DNA of 64,000 nt from Aaosphaeria pasadenensis (GCA_022813625.1 JAKLMB010000034.1:124001-188000), one strand, 5' to 3'. Positions 22,533-34,168 are shown, numbered from the stretch's first letter. Notes: generated by a model not told the origin, from the sequence alone. Numbers and translations are program-made.

Positions 22533-23192
22533 ATGATGCAAACACCCAACTGGCAGACCACACAAGAAGGCGACTACTCCTACGGCTACAACGACGGCAA
22601 AGCCTACATCCGCCACAACACCGCCACCGAATGGACTCTTCTCTCCGAACCGACATCCCGCGCCTCAACGAGGAAAGTCCTAGGCATTGAGCGCGCCTCA
22701 GAAGGACCATTCACATGGCGGCGCCACGGCACAGCCTGGGCCCTTGAGAAAGTCCAATTCGAACAAACAGAAAGCGTCTCCAGCCAAGCGCAGGAATGTC
22801 CCTCTCTCTACCTCGTTTTGCAGAGGCAATCTGAGGGCGAACCGGATCACTGGTCTCTTTTCGTGGCGTGTGAGGGGCAGAAGGGGGAGAGGTACCAGGT
22901 CACGGGCGACGCGGAGAATATGTACTATGTGCATGATGTCAACATGAATGTTCTTGAGGATGAAGCTTACAAGACTTCGTTTGTATTGGCGAAGGAGCTT
23001 GATACCGAGGCGGAGGCTTGCATTAAGCGAATTGCGGAAACAGAGACGCCTCCTTCTGCGCCGAATCGAGCGGCTGTGAAGGAGAATTGCCAGGGTTGGG
23101 CTTATCGTGTGGTATGTAAGTTAGTGGAAGAGGGAGTCGTTCTGGAGGAGAAGCTTCCTGGGTTTAAGGCAATGATTGAGCCGATTGGATGA
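22533..23192 (+). CDS. Fungal protein of unknown function with HWSLF and NCQGW motifs
   Basis: A single uninterrupted frame of 219 residues. Residues 90-112 contain LYLVLQRQ then HWSLFVA (His106). Later come YQVTGD, a Pro-rich turn with SAPNRAAVKENCQGWAYRV (Cys186), and a C-terminal helix. This pattern matches a family widespread in fungi (I think DUF7770, not verified). The order of a His in a beta strand (HWSLF) followed far downstream by an Asn-Cys at a helix start resembles LRAT and PPPDE proteins, which are permuted NlpC/P60 papain-like folds. A thiol hydrolase or acyltransferase role is therefore possible but is inference only. Two ATGs are adjacent; the first is taken. No signal peptide is present. 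Confidence 0.8.
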   Translation: MMQTPNWQTTQEGDYSYGYNDGKAYIRHNTATEWTLLSEPTSRASTRKVLGIERASEGPFTWRRHGTAWALEKVQFEQTESVSSQAQECPSLYLVLQRQSEGEPDHWSLFVACEGQKGERYQVTGDAENMYYVHDVNMNVLEDEAYKTSFVLAKELDTEAEACIKRIAETETPPSAPNRAAVKENCQGWAYRVVCKLVEEGVVLEEKLPGFKAMIEPIG

Positions 23193-24560
23193 TAGGTCGA
23201 TGTATATCAGGGTGTTGGGTGTCAGTGTGGTTGTGGTATGTAGTAGAAGTCGAAAACAACGGTTTCTGTGGCGTTCAGTGTGGGTATGGAGACGGCATTG
23301 AAATAAAACCACTCAAAACGGGAAATGCATTGAATCGCGCTACTATCAAGGTTTGTTACAATCACAATGTCCCGCGGTGTGATATGCAATGGGCGGAAAC
23401 TGTTCGTTCCGTTTTATGGAGCAAGCGGGATGCTCCTCACCATACCAATGCCTAGCATAATAATCGTGGCGCTTATAAATCTTCAACTCATTTCAGTGGA
23501 TATAGGTCGCGTCGGGCGCTGTTTTGATGCAAAAATCCGCGAGTGACAAAAGGCGATTGCTCGTTTTTTCTTTTCACGACCTCGTCGCAGTTAAGGAACG
23601 GACCAGCGTCAATGGAAATTGAGAGCCTTCTGAGAAACAAACAAATTGCAGTTCAACAGTGCACTAATTCCGCGAATGGAGTGGTTTCATTCAGTGTCAG
23701 CTGTCTAGTGTAATAGTGACTTCGGTGAATTAAGAACCAAAAAATCCTCACGTGACGCAGTGTGTTCGCCAGCATCGAAACAACTCGCACTCGGGTACAG
23801 GATTGAACAACAGTCAATCAGGAAAATTAACTCAAGTGCTCCTGAAACGTTCCGAATGGCTCCCGTTTCATTCGGATTATCGAACCAAGCCTTTCCCCGC
23901 CAGGTATATTCGAAAGAACTATCTATCAAAAGCATCACACAATATCACGCAAGCCATTTATATCTCATTTCAATTCGCACTTTTGCACAAGCGAATTTTT
24001 ATATCATAATTCCCGAGTAATCTCACCCCGATTCCTCTCGCTGTCCGTATTCACGACTCCCACGTGCCGATGCGGGATTTATCATAACACAATATGCGCG
24101 AATTATCGACAACGCGGTACACTACTCGGACACATTCCAACCCCCAATCTTCACAAGCACGCGAGGCTGTGTACTTGAGACCAATGCCAAAAGTCGCAAT
24201 CCGAAGTGCGGAGAGACGATGATCGCTTGCTGTTTGAGGGAAGAAGGAGGGGGAAATCTGGCGGTTTCTGTTTGCGCGATATATTCGCTGCTCGTAGACC
24301 AGGAGGAGATGGAAAATGCATTTGCTCGGTCAACTGTACTGGTGCTGAATGTTTAAAGAACAGAGTGTGGTTCTATGTTCTTCAAATACAGCAATACAAA
24401 ATTAACTTCAATATCTCTCAATCACAACAATACAACATCAACTTCATTTCTTTGCTACTGCTGCTCCTTTTCATCTAAACCCAATAACAAAACTCAAACT
24501 CAAAACCAGAACCAAAAGCCCAACACCTCCGAACGCACAAAGACACACACACCAAACAAC
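23193..24560. other. Intergenic region
   Basis: About 1.4 kb. The 24360-24540 part is A/C-rich and looks like a 5' leader. No gene, RNA or repeat was identified. Confidence 0.5.
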
Positions 24561-24875
24561 ATGTCCTCCCCAATTCAAATACCACACTCAAACCTCCCCA
24601 CACAACAATCTCAATACCCGCACCAAACATACAGCTCCCAAAGCTCACTGCCAATCTCACATTTCTCAAAATCGTCTTCATCGACAGCGTCAACAATAAC
24701 ACCAAGTCGATATCTCGAAGCTTGTAGGGCTGCACGAAGCGCTGATACATGCGAGGGTAGTGATGGAGAGGACACATCAACGCAGTGTACTGGCACTGTG
24801 CAGCGCGAGCGACAATTACTGTTTTTGATGGGATTTTGGGGACAAGGGAGTGGAGCTACGTTGGGTCTGGGGTAG
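24561..24875 (+). CDS. Possible small Ser/Gln-rich protein
   Basis: An ATG preceded by a long A/C-rich leader (caaacaacATG) opens a 104-residue frame rich in Ser, Thr, Gln and Pro, followed by TPSRYLEACRAARSADTCEG. The codon choice of the first 60 codons looks coding, while the end (GFWGQGSGATLGLG) looks accidental. The reading frame may switch by an intron I could not place, because other frames stay open to about 25035. The function is unknown. Confidence 0.35.
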   Translation: MSSPIQIPHSNLPTQQSQYPHQTYSSQSSLPISHFSKSSSSTASTITPSRYLEACRAARSADTCEGSDGEDTSTQCTGTVQRERQLLFLMGFWGQGSGATLGLG

Positions 24876-26953
24876 AGCAGACGCCGTTTTCGTTCGGGAT
24901 GGTTTTGATATATACCATGGCCATATCTTTTATTGTTCTGAAGGCTTGGATGCGGCAAGCTATCGCTTTGGGGATTGGGCTGAAAGGCGTTTTTTGGGAG
25001 GCGTTTTTGATTCCATTGAAGCGTTAAAGCGTTAAAGCAGTGTTCTATTTAAAGAATATCTTCGCTTTCTATCTCCTCTAATAAGTGCTTTAATTACACT
25101 TAATCCCATGCGCCCGCCGGAGAGTGTAATATCGACATCCTCACTTACAAGCAACCAAGTTCTGGCTAACCTCTGCTCACCATCAGTTAACTATGTGCTA
25201 TATATGAGACACATCCCATCTAATTGACTAGCTATATCCACCTTAGCGTCGTCGTTCCCGATTCCATATACGACATGACATGTAAATGATCTCGCTCGAC
25301 TCTCCCACTCTCCCCAGATCCCACAACCATCGGCGAGTCACGAACACGAAAGCCCTCGTAAATCGACAGACGGCATCACAACAGACCATGATTCCTTCTC
25401 CTTCTCATGGTACCATTTGACTTGGCATTAGCTCACTCTACTCTCCCTAGATCAATGACACGAGAAATCAGCATATGCATCGACATACCTACATCTCACG
25501 ATGATCAGATGCCATCTTCTCCACCCATACATTCAGACACCGCAAACCCTAACACCACCTCAACCTCCTCCCTTCCTCACACTCCACACATTCAAACAAC
25601 ACCTCAAAAGCAGGATAACAAACCCCATAGCACCTACACACATACAACTCTCCTCACCTTCCCTTCCTGTACTCCCTTACCTCTTCCTAACCTTCAACCT
25701 CCACCATCCTCTCCCCAACCTCCTCCCCCCATACCCCCATGCCAATCACACACACGCACACGCATATGCACGCACGGCTAGCGCGCGAGCGAGTAAGTTT
25801 GAGCCTCAAACCCATCCCATCCTTCTCCCCACACTTTTACCTTTCGAAAAGTCCAGACTCAGCATGTACATGTGCATCCCTTCCTCCTTCCTCTTACCCC
25901 GTCCGGCTGGGTTCGGAAGGAGGCAGGGGGAGGTGAGGAAGGCGAGACTTTATCGAGGAGAGGAGAGGACAGGTGAGGTGTAGGTTTGTTGGATCAGGAA
26001 GTAGTATGTGAACAAAGCGCTGCCGTGGATAGATAGGAAGATAGATAGGTGGTATGTCGTCAGGGCACTGCGTTGACAATGCGGCTTAACTATCGATTAG
26101 ATACTTACTCTACACCGAACAATGCCAAATGGTGAGCACAGCGTACCGCGTCAACACGCGTCCATACACCAACCAACCTACTACACAGCCTACACCAGCA
26201 TACTACCTACGCAGGGCACGGGGGGAGCCCACGCGCAGACAGCAATACGGGCGACACCGCTCGAAACAGCCTAGCTTTCCTCCCCACCCACCACCCAACC
26301 TTCTCTCTTCTTTCTAGAAGCGCGAATCGTGAATTGTTAGTTTAGTGAGCGACGATGGCACGTTAGTGTAGTCCCGGATACGCTAAGTCGACGCTACGAA
26401 AGCCTACGCTAACGCCAAAGTCTATCTAGAAGCCGCCTAGAAGGAATTAGGAAGGGATGGGATGGGTGCGTGAGATTGCCATGAGTAGGTAAGCTATGAG
26501 CCGAAGTACATCGGTACATTGTAGGTGTATGTAGCTAGGCGTGGGCGTACGTAGGATGCGGCGCCGGTCAGCCTTATTACTCGTGTAGTCTCCTTCCTTT
26601 CTTTCCTTCGTTCCTAGGCCTACTTAGGGAACACGACGGTTGTTGAACCCAAGCCAGATCACACGAGGCCGGTCCACGCAGCCTTGGCGGCGATGCGTAG
26701 GTTCAGGTACATGACTTGAACGATGGAATTGATGGGATGATTGGGGTTGGTTCTTGGCTATGCGTTGTGGTCTTTTTTTGTTCGGAAAGGTACCGCGTCG
26801 ACCACACGTGCGCACACGGTCGTTCGATCGAACATAATATAACGTAGAGGGAGGTAAAAGCGCGGGAATAAAGAGTCCAATTTATGTCCGGCCCAAGGCA
26901 TAGTAATGAAGAGCCAGGAAGTCGAAGTCCTAAACGATGGTCACAAAGTATAT

Positions 26954-26985
26954 ACTGTACCTACAGTGAGTGCTGTAGGTACAGT
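26954..26985. repeat. Perfect 13-bp inverted repeat with 6-nt spacer
   Basis: The arms actgtacctacag and ctgtaggtacagt are exact reverse complements separated by tgagtg. It could be a hairpin in RNA, or a dyad for a dimeric DNA-binding protein. It is about 1.1 kb beyond the stop of the C2H2 gene. Confidence 0.9.
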
Positions 26986-27178
26986 GCAGTACATCCTATG
27001 CCTGCATGCATGCAGAACGGCTGTTGAGTTGGGTTAGTTACAAACTTACAAGTATTTGTATTGTCGGCGTGTCAAAGATGCGATGCCAATGCCCACTAGG
27101 CCAACGGGGGGAAAAACGTCGAATACCCCAGCGTAATTGTACATTACGGTTTGTACGACCGAACGGAATGCAGACAAG

Positions 27179-27230
27179 TGCCCCTGCCAGGCATGCCCTG
27201 CCCTGCTCTGCCATGCCCATGCCATGCCAT
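27179..27230. repeat. Low-complexity (atgcc/ctgcc) tract
   Basis: Irregular repetition of tgcc, atgcc and ccatgcc units over about 50 bp. It is simple sequence with no evident function. Confidence 0.7.
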
Positions 27231-28098
27231 CTTGGTTTGCTTTGTGCTTCCCCCGTCCTAGTCATGTCCATGCATTAAATGATCATGTATGCATGCAAGT
27301 CGTAAAAGGTATGGGTGCGATGGGTGTATGTAGGGAAAATCATAGATCACGTCGGCCGAACGTCCAATTGTGAGCATATGGGCCCACGCTATTCCTTGTT
27401 GCACGGGGCAGGCCGAGGTTCGCGACAGCGACAGGGACCCGGCCCGGGTAAAATGCGATGTGCATCACGACTAGTCAGGTGCTTTGCGTTCTAGGTATTG
27501 TATTGTTCTGGTGAATTGGCAGGGCGTGCGTGTGTGCGTGTGTATGGTGTGGGACCGTTTGGTTATTGCGTGGCACATGGTGCGTGTCCAACGCCGTAGG
27601 TAAATGAAAGCATGGTAGATGGCAGCTGAGTCCGTTGCAGCGCGAGCACCGAACGGACAGCCGATTCGGAAGGTCCAGGAAGGCAGTAAATTGCAGTTGG
27701 TAGTAGCATCTTATGTGCAGTAATCTGGCTTTGAATTTGGATCCTTCTGCCCAAGGCGGCGGAATGCAGAGCGGTAGGTAATCATTCAAATAAATACACA
27801 TAGTAATGATATGATGATAATAGTACAGTCTATACGGTCCAGGTCATGTGCCAGAGAAAAGAAATGTAGGAAATGAAACAGCACGGGGTATCGTGAATGG
27901 AAAAAAACGTGTGCGATGCTGTCAAAAGAAACAACTGCACAGAAAGAAAATGCTGAGCGTCTATATGCTGGTTGGCGTAGAAATGCTGCAAAAGTTATGC
28001 AAAGATACAAAACATCGTAGGTAAATATATGACAGGCGTGGAAAGGTAAGTTCGTTGCGAATGGACTCGGGCGGACTGGACAATGTACGAGGCTGTGC

Positions 28099-29940
28099 CT
28101 AGTTTTGATGTGTGAACAGGTGCAGCTGGTTCTGGTGTTCGTCAAGACCACGATACTGTGGCCGCATCGTTGTCACATTCATCTGCTGTTGGTAAGGTGG
28201 CGGCGGAGGCTGCATGGGATGTTGAATGGGAAATTCCGGGCCGTTCAGCTCGTGATGGTCGTTAGAAGACGAAGGACGCGAGTGGGGCGAACTGTGTCGC
28301 GAACCCAGCCTGCTTCCGATCTTGTGCAAAGGCCGTGAGAACATCTGACCAAATGTTGATGGTCGATCATAGTATTGAGATTCTTCGAAAGTCGGCGCAG
28401 CATCAAAGTAGTTAGGATAGCACCATCCCAACGGATTCGAAGCCTTTCCGGCGTCAACATAAGCTGTTCGTGACGGGTCTGTGTAACCAGAAGAGGGCCT
28501 TCCAGGATCCACAAAAGCAGTAGGTCTGCCGGGATCTACGAACATAGCAGGCTTTCCAGACTCGACATACTCAGCGTGCTGGGGTTGAGCTTGTGACTGC
28601 TGCTGCTGCTGCTGCTGCTGCTGGGGTTGCTGCTGTTGCTGATGGTGGTGGTGGTGCTGCTGGGGCTCAGGATCAATGTGAGCTTGCTGCGGTGTGTGAT
28701 GCTGCGGCATTTGAGGAATTCCCGGGTCGGCCAGGTCGAACTCTGCAGAGTCCACATCCATGAAGCTGATGCGCTTATTTCCTTCGTCAGGAGTTGGGGG
28801 TGTGTTGAACGTGCCGAAACTAGGCGGGGTGCTGCTCGCTTGCAGCAGCGCTGCATTCACGGCTGCAAGGCGAGAACGCGACAGTGTGATATTCATGTTC
28901 CCTATCAAAATATGCATTCGTTGTTCTCGCGACAGTTGATCGACGTTGGGAACCGAGTCTCGGCTCGGCGTGATGAAACCGGGGGGTATGCTTAGATGCG
29001 ACGTATCAAGGGGTAGATCCGAACGCATGCTCAATGCCGTGATCAGAACCTCCTCCCGACTTGGCCTGAGATCACAGCATTGAAGCTTCTGCCTGAGAAC
29101 TCTCGTATTGTCGGGAGACCAGGCGATTTGAGACCTGCTCTCCTTTAGTCGTTCGTCCAAACTGCCGAATATCTCTTTCCAAGTATCGTGCAATGCTTCC
29201 TGTCGAATGAGATTTCGAATGACATTCGAGTATTTCCACTGCTCGAATGGAGAACCGTTCTTCATGTGTTTCGCAACGTGATCGCATCGCTCGTCCCACC
29301 CTATACTAACATCTTTGCATTTTTCGAAGCCACAGCCAAAGACCCTGCGCGGAAGTAATCGTATGCCTATATCGGTCACGGATGGTAACGGTCGACCCGA
29401 ATGATAGCGCACATGGTGTCGAACGAAGTCCTTTTGCCGATCGAATATCCGGTTACACCCATTCACTGGACAAGGCCAGTCCTCGCCTGTCTCATGCATC
29501 CTCATCTCGTGCTTTTTCCAATCTGACTTCGCTTTGAACGTCTTCAGAACATTAAGCTCGGCACAATATGTACAGAACATAAAAGAGTCTCCGGTCTGAC
29601 TCTGACTTTGGCTTTTGTCGCTTTGAAACGTGATAGGCGATGCGTTGCTCGTCATGTCCTCCTCCGTAGGGGTGAAAATAGGTTCGACACTTCCGTCCAG
29701 CGGACTACTTGGATTAGAGGTGGGCGTCATTAGAGTAGGTCGTGGTCTGGTGGGATCAAGGCCTGAGGGGTAGGATCGCGGCTCTGGGCGTCTTATCCTT
29801 GATCGCGATGAGCTGGATGATGCGATGGATGGTGCTATGTCACTGTGGCTAGTGGAGCTGGACATGGTTGAGAAACTGGAAGCTACAGACAGTCGCGAAC
29901 GAAGTGACGAGTTTGATGATGTCGTATGGGAAGAAGCCAT
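28099..29940 (-). CDS. C2H2 zinc finger transcription factor with polyQ/H tract
   Basis: A single exon of 613 residues. The N-terminus is Ser/Arg-rich and disordered. Three zinc-binding units follow: CTYC...H (C123, C126, H144, H149), CPVNGC...H (C157, C162, H175, H180) and CGFEKC...H (C203, C208, H221, H225). A helical region (about 230-310) with WKYSNVIRNLIRQEALHDTWKEI comes next. The last half is disordered, with mixed His and Gln runs at about 425-455 and repeated short units ending in VDPGRP or VDSGKP. This arrangement is a recurring fungal regulator type; its targets are unknown. ATG 29940 begins a clean frame. A second gene of the same layout lies at 44843-46330. The region upstream (29941-32320) is long and gene-free, as often seen for developmental regulators in these fungi. 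Confidence 0.88.
   Translation of the reverse strand: MASSHTTSSNSSLRSRLSVASSFSTMSSSTSHSDIAPSIASSSSSRSRIRRPEPRSYPSGLDPTRPRPTLMTPTSNPSSPLDGSVEPIFTPTEEDMTSNASPITFQSDKSQSQSQTGDSFMFCTYCAELNVLKTFKAKSDWKKHEMRMHETGEDWPCPVNGCNRIFDRQKDFVRHHVRYHSGRPLPSVTDIGIRLLPRRVFGCGFEKCKDVSIGWDERCDHVAKHMKNGSPFEQWKYSNVIRNLIRQEALHDTWKEIFGSLDERLKESRSQIAWSPDNTRVLRQKLQCCDLRPSREEVLITALSMRSDLPLDTSHLSIPPGFITPSRDSVPNVDQLSREQRMHILIGNMNITLSRSRLAAVNAALLQASSTPPSFGTFNTPPTPDEGNKRISFMDVDSAEFDLADPGIPQMPQHHTPQQAHIDPEPQQHHHHHQQQQQPQQQQQQQQQSQAQPQHAEYVESGKPAMFVDPGRPTAFVDPGRPSSGYTDPSRTAYVDAGKASNPLGWCYPNYFDAAPTFEESQYYDRPSTFGQMFSRPLHKIGSRLGSRHSSPHSRPSSSNDHHELNGPEFPIQHPMQPPPPPYQQQMNVTTMRPQYRGLDEHQNQLHLFTHQN
28597..28669 (-). repeat. CAG-type trinucleotide repeat encoding Gln/His tract
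   Basis: The plus strand reads (ctg)n followed by (gtg)n-like units; on the coding strand these give runs of Gln and His. About ten near-perfect ctg units make it a candidate variable-length locus. Confidence 0.9.
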
Positions 29941-32320
29941 GGAATTTCGTCCTAACCGCCGTCAGCCTGATTGCACCACAACGCAGCGCGCACACTCACT
30001 CGAGTCCATAACATGTTGGAACATTCGCAGCACCATTTGAGGCGGGTGCCTACTCAGCAACGCTTCTACATGTCTCATGGAGTCTTCTGGGAAGTCTGTA
30101 CTGTCCTCCATACTTGCGATGCTTTCCAGCCTTGATTCAGGGGTCCTAGAAATCTATGGTAGAGTCGACAGCCCAGCATCCCCAAGGGCGGTTTTCACAC
30201 TGATAAACTCGTGTATAGGCAATAAACGATGTTGGTAATGCAATGGCGGATTATCGATAGAACGTGGACGCTAGTTAAAGAGTATTAAGGAATATGGCTG
30301 TCTTGTTGTAGAACGGTTTCGGATAGACGACTCAAGGAGCGTAAGGCATAGAATGATGATAAGCTACGGTTGGTGCGACACAGTTGTTTATCACATCATC
30401 GAATGGAGCGGGGAGGGCGGCAGGCAATTGCCTAAGCCTGGCAAGCGGCGCGCCAAGTTCTTCTGGAAAGGCCGTGGAAGAGATGGCAGGATCGTCTGAA
30501 CGTCCGAGCGTGGCCGACTTTTGAGGTGGGCTGAGAGTGTCGACTAGGTGCCAAGTCGTAGCGCGTTTGATACACAGGGACTCGAGCCTCTAATCGTCAG
30601 GCAATGAACCTGAGTTCTGCGAGGCGACAGCGGGTGCGCTACTGTCAGAGCTGGATGGTCCAAAGTCTAAATTCAAAAGCACGGGAGTTGTACCAGTATT
30701 GCACGAGCCGCTGGCTCCAGGTCTCTAGAGGTAGAATTGAGGACGCGTGGTGAGGGCAGCGAGAGTGAGAGAGAGGGGTTATTGCTCCGTAGCGAGGGGG
30801 GAAGCCGTCCTGTATTGTACGAGACAAACGTCCTTCCGGCGCTTGGAGCCTGCAAGGGCCTTGCCGTTGGTACCTGGAAAATCTTCGAGAAGGGTGCCAG
30901 AAAGTGACATGCAGGCGGAGACGGAGACGGAAGAAGACAAGCATAGAGGTAAATCCCTAGTCGCAAATGATTTCGGCCCCTCGCTTAGAGGCTGACGTCG
31001 CTGATCAGACTAGCCAATAACTCTGCTTCTGCCTCTGCTTTTTCTGCTGCAAGATCGCACGGCTACGGTGACTGTATGCGGAGAACTGGCGAGATGGGTT
31101 CAGTCGTCTCTGCCTGGGCGCAAGAAGAGGTAGAAAAAAAATTATGATATCACGAGGCTGGGGTGACCTAGGGACGTGGTGCGAGTGTCCCTCTAGTCAC
31201 GCTAAATCGTTCACTTCAACTGATGTAGCTGGCGAGGCATGGGACCTTTTAACGCTTCGACCGCATCTCGCTCCACGATGTCCCACTACTGTACAGTGCC
31301 GTAGTGGTACTCGAGTGGCAACCAGCCAGAGGGCTGCTGACAGGCGCACAGTCCACGGTGCATGGGGCGGAGAAATGAGCTTGCCAATCAATGCCTGTCG
31401 CGGCTTCTGTGATTGCTTCACGAATAATTTGCCCTATTTGAAGGCCAGATGATGCGATTTGATGTAGAGTGAGCTGCAAGCCAGAGGAAGCGGATATGAG
31501 AATCCCTGGGTGTCCGGGAGGCGCGATACACGATGCTCCACGCCGTCATTGGCTGGCAAGCCCAAAATGGGTGGCTTGCGACCGAGTCGACTTTGATTTG
31601 GTGTTAGACTAGGGAATTACTCCGTAGATAGGTAGGTAATTGGAATGTAATGTGCTGCGACGCGGTGCGATACGATGCCGACGCGAAAGCGACGGACGAA
31701 CAGCGTATCGCCGTCATCGCGCAGTGGCATGAAAGTCGAGTGAACAATCTGAGATTTTACATGTTGGAGATGCGCTTCCTGCAATCAAAGGAGCGTTCCC
31801 AACAGAAAGGGGTAATGACTCGACCCGCCAGCTCATGCGAATTATAGACAGGCTGGCTATATGTGAGCCCGGGCGATGCCCTTAGTAGATCATAGCACTG
31901 TGGGGTGATAAGAATGGATCGCGGAGGAGGCGGTATTGATTCGTAAATCGTAGTAAGATGGCTGGTGGCTGTCTGCCTCTTGCTGGCTGGTGATGGCTTT
32001 GGCGATGAATGGCTCGTTGGGTGTTGAGTGATGGGTGGCCGGACCGTCAACCCTCCGAGAGTCACGTGGTGATGTTTTTAGTCACATGTTCACGCGTACT
32101 CGAAGACTCGACGTGTTTTCCCCACTTGATCACTTTTGGAGGCATTCACTCTCACACCTACACCCACACACCCACACCTGCAACCACACTATCCCTCTAG
32201 CTAATCCCCCCACACTCCTTCTTACCACAACGCCATCGCTATCCCTACCTATAACTGATTGGATCTAAGCTCTACAGTTAACATCTAGTACATGCTTCGT
32301 TGCTAGTATATCCATCCGAG
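29941..32320. other. Long divergent upstream region
   Basis: 2.4 kb between the C2H2 gene (minus) and the CHORD-like gene (plus). It includes one exact TACTCCGTA at 31618-31626 and a CA-rich leader at 32150-32250. No coding exon was recognised; overlapping open frames at 30645-30995 are on opposite strands and not supported. Confidence 0.5.
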
Positions 32321-33442
32321 ATGTCTCGGGATCGTGACCGTACCATCGAGGTCCTCGACCTGACGCTCCTCTCTTCGCCTTCGCCTGAGCCAGAGTCACA
32401 TTCACGGTCGCATGCCCCACCCCGCGCTACATCGTCGAATGGTGTGAAACGAGAAAGCAGCTTCACTTCAGAGAGAAAGACCAAACCAGAGTCTCATCGA
32501 CATCAGTCGTCCTCCAGACCTCCGTATGCGCACTCCCCCTCTCGTGGCAATCCGCCAACACCTGCAATAAACCCACGTCATCTGGAGGATATCATTCACA
32601 CAAGTAGTCATCACGCTGTCAAGAATGTTCTTGTTGAACTATGCAAGCTTTCGCCCGCTCTTGCTGGTGCGGTTGTTCGAGGATTAGCACCTCACTCTCC
32701 CCTTGGGCGAAACCTGATGCGCACAGCACCCAGTCACTCCAGCGCGACGACTATCAGACCAAAACGAGAATTCCCAAACTCCTACATCTCTACTGGCCTA
32801 AGGCAACCCCCGCCTCCCGAGGCATCGGCGATGCGCGCGGGAGGCATGAAAAGAGAGCAAGGACTTGGATCTACGGTGGGCAATGCTGGCTCGGCATCTA
32901 ATGGCAAGAAGTATACATGTCCAGAAGCGATATTGCTGCAGAAGGGTGGGCCCGAATGTGAGCAGAGACTTGGATCGCCATCTGATTCAGAATCAGATTT
33001 TGGTACGCCTCCTCCCAGGCGGGGTCCGAGTACGGCTTCAAAACCATATACTGGAGTCACGCCGCATACTGCACCATCGGGTGGCGGAGTTTCCCATTCC
33101 GCGGGCCCACAAAGCCGAGTCGGCAATATTTCTGACAGGACGCCTTCGATAAAACGAGACCAATCGAGTACAGGAAACTCAAAAATATGCATCATTTGCT
33201 GGGGAACATTCACTGAAGCCACTCGCAAAGAGTGCCCTTACCACAATGGACCCAAGGTCGTACATGGACCACCCGGCGTGGCTTCTTGGGCTTGTTGTGG
33301 TCAGCGCATGCCTGATGGTTGTCAAAGACGAGCTCACGTCGATGAAGAGACCATGATGGCCCACAACACGTCAAAGCGGCCAGCTTCATTCTACGAAAAT
33401 TCTCCCTTCTTTGGTAACTACAAGAGTCCAAGACTTAGTTGA
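32321..33442 (+). CDS. CHORD-like zinc-binding protein with SUMO-interaction-like N-terminus
   Basis: A single exon of 373 residues; ATG 32321 (MSRDRDRT) is the first ATG of the frame. Residues 9-20 read IEVLDLTLLSSP followed by acidic/Ser residues, like a SUMO-interacting motif (V-x-D-L-T core). The middle is disordered. The C-terminus (about 288-340) has CIIC, then CPYH, then W-x-CC, then GC...H. This gives eight potential ligands (C290, C293, C305, H308, C325, C326, C334, H339) in the order and spacing of a CHORD domain, which binds two zinc ions. CHORD proteins of the Rar1 type usually carry two CHORDs and work with Sgt1/Hsp90; this one has a single degenerate-looking copy and no CS domain. 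It could be a nuclear zinc protein of unknown role. Confidence 0.78.
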   Translation: MSRDRDRTIEVLDLTLLSSPSPEPESHSRSHAPPRATSSNGVKRESSFTSERKTKPESHRHQSSSRPPYAHSPSRGNPPTPAINPRHLEDIIHTSSHHAVKNVLVELCKLSPALAGAVVRGLAPHSPLGRNLMRTAPSHSSATTIRPKREFPNSYISTGLRQPPPPEASAMRAGGMKREQGLGSTVGNAGSASNGKKYTCPEAILLQKGGPECEQRLGSPSDSESDFGTPPPRRGPSTASKPYTGVTPHTAPSGGGVSHSAGPQSRVGNISDRTPSIKRDQSSTGNSKICIICWGTFTEATRKECPYHNGPKVVHGPPGVASWACCGQRMPDGCQRRAHVDEETMMAHNTSKRPASFYENSPFFGNYKSPRLS

Positions 33443-34168
33443 TGGCTTGTGTAACATGGTACCTGCAGCATGCGAGATCCAGGCGCGACCCTAGCCAATC
33501 TCGTCATGTAAGGATGTATGAAGGTCGAGACCTCAGTGTGTCACTACTATCTGTGAGACTTTCTGTATGGAGTACTGCGGGAGGCGTTATTTTCAATGTG
33601 ATGTTCATTTTACATAGATTTGTGCTATTTGGGCTTTGAGCGATTGGAGAGAAAAAGATATCACTTATGAGCTTCACGGTTGTGGCAACGCGATATAACA
33701 TTCCGATTGGCGAACTTGCACGATTAGGTTTCACATTGAAGCGTGGCTTGCACAATTCCAGCGACTCAGCGACCGCGCCCTAGGGATGGAGAAAGCGTGG
33801 CACCATCTGGGTAAATGAAATGCTTTAATTGGCTTTCTTGGATCCCCTCACGACCCTCACGACAAACGCAACCTCATCCCTTGATTTGCGAAATAAATAC
33901 ATTTGGTACAAAAGTGCACACCGCACAGGCTTGAATTGAAGCGAAGTCTTTTACATTCATTTCTGCCTATTCCTTAGCGCTGTTTCTCTCGAGCTTCGTC
34001 CAGGCGTTATTTACAATCACTAGATCATCCACCTTCACTACATATGGGCACCATTACCACTTGATATATGAAGACCTTTATATCTTCTTGATCGAAATTT
34101 CCGTTGCCAACTCTGCGATTGATACACAACAAAGAACAATTACAACAACATCACCGGCAGTCTAAACC
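33443..34168. other. Intergenic region
   Basis: 726 bp with the 3' end of the CHORD-like gene and the promoter of the secreted protein gene. Only a near-match TATGGAGTA at 33566-33574 was noted. Confidence 0.55.

Larger units (their letters stand above)
24876..28098. other. Gene-poor region, about 3.2 kb
   Basis: No convincing coding sequence. The content is CT- and CA-rich low complexity at 25480-25800 and tagg/ctacg-rich sequence at 26330-26560. There is also a perfect inverted repeat at 26954-26985 and a gcc/atgcc-rich patch near 27180-27235. The right end probably contains the 3' UTR of the C2H2 gene. Confidence 0.55.

Noticed and set aside
24876..28098. Transposon relic in the gene-poor region
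   Set aside because: No transposase, reverse transcriptase or integrase fragments and no long terminal repeats could be seen in any frame.
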